From assembly GCF_900176515.1 (NCBI RefSeq), contig NZ_FWXV01000002.1:1922001-1986000 (forward strand): 64,000 nucleotides of DNA, given 5' to 3'. Under the pieces are notes generated by a model. The model was not told the origin of the DNA. It made no database searches and saw only the letters and a list, made by a program, of their open reading frames with translations. This stretch comes from Kibdelosporangium aridum (GTDB lineage: Bacteria; Actinomycetota; Actinomycetes; Mycobacteriales; Pseudonocardiaceae). Positions 61,161 to 64,000 of this stretch are shown one piece after another; the stretch's first letter is position 1; the number at the start of each line of letters is the position of its first letter. Position numbers and translations under genes: made by a program.

Positions 61161-62785
61161 GCATGCGAGCCTACGGGTTGTGGCGCCTGCTTGAGGGCAG
61201 GGTTCACGATCAGGATGTGGGCCTTGGCGTGTTGCCAGAGCTCCTGGCTGGCGCTGGCCTCGACCAACGCCGACAGCCCGCCGTGGGTCGGCACGCCGAC
61301 CACGATCGCTCGGGCGCCGTGCTGGTCGGCGTACTCGGCGACGAGCCGGCCGATGTCGCCGTGACGCGAGGCGCCGTGGAGTACTTCGCCGGTCACGCCC
61401 TTGACCCGGCTGATTTGACGCTGGACCACCGCCTCGGCGGCGTGCGGGTCCTCGCTGACGGTCACGGCCTGTTCTTGGACGTGCACCACGTGGACAGTCC
61501 GGTTGTGCACCTTGGCCAGGTTGACGGCGGCGTCCACGACTGCGTCGGCCGTGGGCGAGTCGTTGATGGCGGCCACGATGACATTGCCCTGAACCGGCGC
61601 GGCCGGAGCAGCCTCCTGCACTTGCTCGGCCTGCGCGAGTTCCTTACGTGCCAACGAAAGTATCCCGATACCGAGCACCAGCACCGCCGCTCCGATGTAG
61701 AACGGCACGTGCACGTTCGTGGCCTCGACCAGCTTGCCCGCCACGAACGGGGCCAGGCCGCCGCCGATGAACCGCACGAAGCCGTACGCCGCCGACGCGA
61801 TCGGTCGCTCGATCGGTGACACGCTCATCACGGCTTGCGTGGTCACGGTGTTGTTGATGCCGATGAACACACCGGCCACGATCACCAGCACGACAAGCGC
61901 GGTCGTCGAGTCGGTCCAGATCGCGATACCCAGCATCACCACCGCGAACAGGGCGAGGTTGATGCTGAGCGTGCGGGCGATGCCGAACCGCCGCTGCAAC
62001 CGGGGCGCCGCGAACACCGAGAAGATCGCGACCAGCAGACCCCAGCCGAAGAACACGAACCCGAGTTGGATCGCGCCGAGTTTCATCGGGAACGGCGCGT
62101 ACCCCAGCATCGTGAAGAACGTCCAGTTGTAGCAGAGCGCGGTCAACGACAGGATCAGCAAACCCCGGTGCCGCAACGCTTTCAGCGGCTCGACCAGAGA
62201 TGTTCTCCGTTCCGGCTTCGGTGTGGGGTCGAGCAAGACGATCGTGGCCAGCAGCGCGATCGCCATCAACACCGCGACGCCGAAGAACGGCCCACGCCAG
62301 CTGACCTCACCGAGCAATCCGCCGACCAACGGGCCCACGGCGATGCCGAGACCGAGCGCGGTCTCGTACAGGATGATCGCGCCGACGAAGCCGCCGGTCG
62401 CCGACGCCACGATCACGGCCAGCGAAGTCGCGATGAACAGGGCGTTGCCCACGCCCCAGCCGGCGCGGAAGCCGACGATCCCACCGATGCTGTCGGACGC
62501 CCCGGCCAGCGCGCTGAACACCACGATGATCGCCAGCCCGGTGATCAGCGTCTTCTTCGCGCCGATCCGGCTGGACACCCACCCGGTGATCAGCATGGCG
62601 ATCGCGGTGATCACCAGGTAGCTGGTGAACAGCAGGGTCACCTGGCTCGGCGTGGCGTTCAGGTCTTGCGAGATCGCGGGCAGGATCGGGTCGACCAACC
62701 CGATGCCCATGAACGAGACCACGCACGCGAAAGCGACAGCGAACACGGCCTTCGGTTGCCGGAAAAGGTTGGTATCACTGGTCAT
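61157..62785 (-). CDS. MFS transporter fused to a C-terminal universal-stress-type domain
   Basis: 542 residues. Residues about 1-400 are a 12-helix drug-efflux-type MFS (IGLVDPILPAISQDLNATPS; GWVSSRIGAKKTLI for motif A; LGIAVGPLVGGLLGE for motif C). From about 412 onward a cytoplasmic UspA-like alpha/beta domain follows (GNVIVAAINDSPTADAVVDAA; HGASRHGDIGRLVAEYADQ; AIVVGVPTHGGLSALVEAS). The ATP-binding G-2x-G-9x-G(S/T) motif of Usp is only partly recognisable (VGVPTHGG). It overlaps marR at the start and the Cdc48-like gene at the stop, by 4 bp each, forming a three-gene operon. Confidence 0.88.
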   Translation of the reverse strand: MTSDTNLFRQPKAVFAVAFACVVSFMGIGLVDPILPAISQDLNATPSQVTLLFTSYLVITAIAMLITGWVSSRIGAKKTLITGLAIIVVFSALAGASDSIGGIVGFRAGWGVGNALFIATSLAVIVASATGGFVGAIILYETALGLGIAVGPLVGGLLGEVSWRGPFFGVAVLMAIALLATIVLLDPTPKPERRTSLVEPLKALRHRGLLILSLTALCYNWTFFTMLGYAPFPMKLGAIQLGFVFFGWGLLVAIFSVFAAPRLQRRFGIARTLSINLALFAVVMLGIAIWTDSTTALVVLVIVAGVFIGINNTVTTQAVMSVSPIERPIASAAYGFVRFIGGGLAPFVAGKLVEATNVHVPFYIGAAVLVLGIGILSLARKELAQAEQVQEAAPAAPVQGNVIVAAINDSPTADAVVDAAVNLAKVHNRTVHVVHVQEQAVTVSEDPHAAEAVVQRQISRVKGVTGEVLHGASRHGDIGRLVAEYADQHGARAIVVGVPTHGGLSALVEASASQELWQHAKAHILIVNPALKQAPQPVGSHA

Positions 62786-63243
62786 TTCTGCATCCCCGCG
62801 AGTTCCCTCAGTGCGTTGATCGCGGGAATCGCGGCGGTCAACGCCTCGTAGTGTGCCGGATCGAGCTCGTCGAGCAGCTCAGCCAGCCGCTCGGCCCGGA
62901 TCTGCCTGCGGTACGCGACCTGGTCACGCCCGGTCTTGGTGATGTGGACCTGGACAACCCGTCGGTCGTGCTCATCGGTGACCCGTTCGACGAGCCCGCT
63001 GTCCTGCAAGCGCGAGATCAACTGGGTCATCGCGGGCTGCGACACGCCTTCCGCGGTGGCCAGCTCAGTCAGTCGACGCGGTCCCGACCGCTCGAGCGCC
63101 GCCAGGACTCCCGCGGCGGTGAACGACAGGCCAGTCGCCGGGCTGAGCGTGCGCACCAGCCGGACCACGCTCTCCATCGCCACCGCCAGTTCGGCAGCCG
63201 GGGCAGTCGTACGCAGATCCACACAGATAGTTGTATCACGCAC
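62782..63243 (-). CDS. MarR-family repressor of the MFS-USP/ATPase operon
   Basis: 153 residues with a MarR winged helix (PRRLTELATAEGVSQPAMTQLISRLQDSG split; wing VTDEHDRRVVQVHI). It is first in the operon, and its stop overlaps the MFS start. The start is uncertain: GTG at 63243 lies inside an inverted repeat, and an in-frame GTG at 63222 would leave that repeat upstream as an operator. Confidence 0.88.
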   Translation of the reverse strand: MRDTTICVDLRTTAPAAELAVAMESVVRLVRTLSPATGLSFTAAGVLAALERSGPRRLTELATAEGVSQPAMTQLISRLQDSGLVERVTDEHDRRVVQVHITKTGRDQVAYRRQIRAERLAELLDELDPAHYEALTAAIPAINALRELAGMQK

Positions 63244-63258
63244 TTATGTATTTACAAC
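63230..63258. promoter_or_regulatory. Putative MarR operator
   Basis: GTTGTA (63230-63235) and TACAAC (63253-63258) form an inverted repeat in conspicuously AT-rich sequence at the start of marR, a typical position for autoregulation by MarR proteins. Confidence 0.5.
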
Positions 63259-63291
63259 CCTGCGGGACAGTGGCCTCGACCACTGGATTTC

Positions 63292-64000
63292 TCAGGGTTT
63301 ACGGGCGACGAACAGCGTGCGGCTGCTGTGCGCGACGAAGGGCAGCCGCTCGTGCAGTTCCCTGAGCTTGGGCATGTACTGCGCGGAGGTGAAGCCCGGT
63401 ACCATCCAGATCACCTTGCGCAGGAAGTACACCACCGCGCCGATGTCGAAGAACTCCATCCGCAGCCGCTCGGTGCGCAGGTCGACGATCTCCAGCCCGG
63501 CCGCCTCAGCCTCGGCGCGCTCCCGGCCGGGCTGCCGGTCGTCCCTCGGCTGTGGCCCGAGGAAGAACTCGACCAGTTCGAACACGCTGGCTGGGCCCAC
63601 GTGCTGGGCGAAGTACGTGCCACCAGGCTGGAGGACCCGCGCGATCTCGTCGAAGCGCGGCTTGACCGGGTGCCTGCTCACCACGAGATCAAAGGCGCCA
63701 TCCGCAAAGGGCAACGGCTCCTCATTGGGCGAAGCGACAACAACCGTGCCCAACGGATGCAGCAACGCCGTCGCCTTGGCCACGTTCGGCGGCCACGCTT
63801 CCGTTGCGACACAAAGGGGTGGGCGTTTGGGTATTCCCGCGAGAACCTCGCCGCCACCGGTCTGAATGTCCAGCGCCGCGCTCGCCTCGGCCATGCGCCC
63901 GCCCATGGACTGCTGGTATCGCCACGAAGGCCGGGCTTCGGTCGCCCGGCCTTCGAACCACGAGAAATCCCAGCCCTCAGTCGGCTCGGCGTCCGCCTCG
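63292..64000 (-). CDS. Class I SAM-dependent methyltransferase (5' end beyond the window)
   Basis: The frame stays open to the window edge, so the N-terminus is outside. Visible upstream codons read GWDFSWFEGRATEARPSWRY, then ALDIQTGGGEVLAGIP (SAM-binding motif I), TVVVASPNEEPLPFADGAFDLVVSRH (motifs II-III, split) and EIARVLQPGGTYFAQHVG (post-III). This matches a common actinobacterial family annotated only as class I methyltransferase. The short-start version from the ATG at 63906 would lose part of the SAM fold. The substrate is unknown. Confidence 0.87.
   Translation of the reverse strand, partial: EADAEPTEGWDFSWFEGRATEARPSWRYQQSMGGRMAEASAALDIQTGGGEVLAGIPKRPPLCVATEAWPPNVAKATALLHPLGTVVVASPNEEPLPFADGAFDLVVSRHPVKPRFDEIARVLQPGGTYFAQHVGPASVFELVEFFLGPQPRDDRQPGRERAEAEAAGLEIVDLRTERLRMEFFDIGAVVYFLRKVIWMVPGFTSAQYMPKLRELHERLPFVAHSSRTLFVARKP

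Overview
The window is GC-rich actinobacterial DNA with dense, short-spaced genes. Gene content points to a Pseudonocardiales-type organism, although genus and species cannot be read from it. The evidence is mycobacterium-like synteny (carD-ispD-ispF-cysS diverging from lpqE-radA; def / DUF3263 / LytR_C / Cdc48-like ATPase), ESX-type genes (EspG plus a PPE/WXG-like protein and a DUF3558 lipoprotein), ectoine synthesis, a DasR system with dre operators, and frequent GTG starts.

Layout. 0-5.8 kb: housekeeping block, with cysS (cut by the window edge), a HAD hydrolase, an F420/PPOX enzyme, ispF, a divergent ispD and carD on the minus strand, then lpqE and radA on the plus strand. 5.8-13.4 kb: ECF sigma factor with its membrane partner, a trehalose module (otsA plus an unusual OtsB-GH15 fusion), a threonine/serine exporter and tRNA-Thr(TGT). 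13.4-17 kb: a membrane protein, and a TetR regulator followed by a molybdopterin oxidoreductase interrupted by an in-frame TAG.

17-23.9 kb is the accessory, defence-flavoured segment: an alpha/alpha-toroid (squalene-cyclase-like) protein with a degenerate Nudix-like N-terminus, a prokaryotic viperin (pVip), an Abi-alpha family protein coupled to a frameshifted DUF445 membrane protein, and a Crp-type cyclic-nucleotide sensor followed by a class III cyclase-like protein. This is the most exciting part of the window.

23.9-31 kb: aldo/keto reductase, complete ectABCD and an AfsR/SARP regulator. 31-36 kb: SGNH hydrolase, an orphan ESX substrate/EspG module and DUF3159. 36-40.7 kb: an amino-sugar regulon (nagK, nagA, SIS-domain enzyme, dasR) with two dre operators and a striking 0.5-kb repeat/palindrome region. 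40.7-45.4 kb: drug-type MFS pump, threonine dehydratase, a small membrane protein and a secreted S1 protease.

45.4-53.9 kb: thiamin genes thiE, thiO-thiS-thiG and thiD-thiC, with two TPP riboswitches, interleaved with a MarR regulator, a voltage-gated ion channel and a PstS-like protein. 53.9-64 kb: zinc-ribbon protein, LLM flavin enzyme, DinB protein, def, DUF3263, LytR_C protein, a cytosolic S1C protease, and a MarR / MFS-USP fusion / Cdc48-like ATPase operon, ending in a methyltransferase cut by the window edge.
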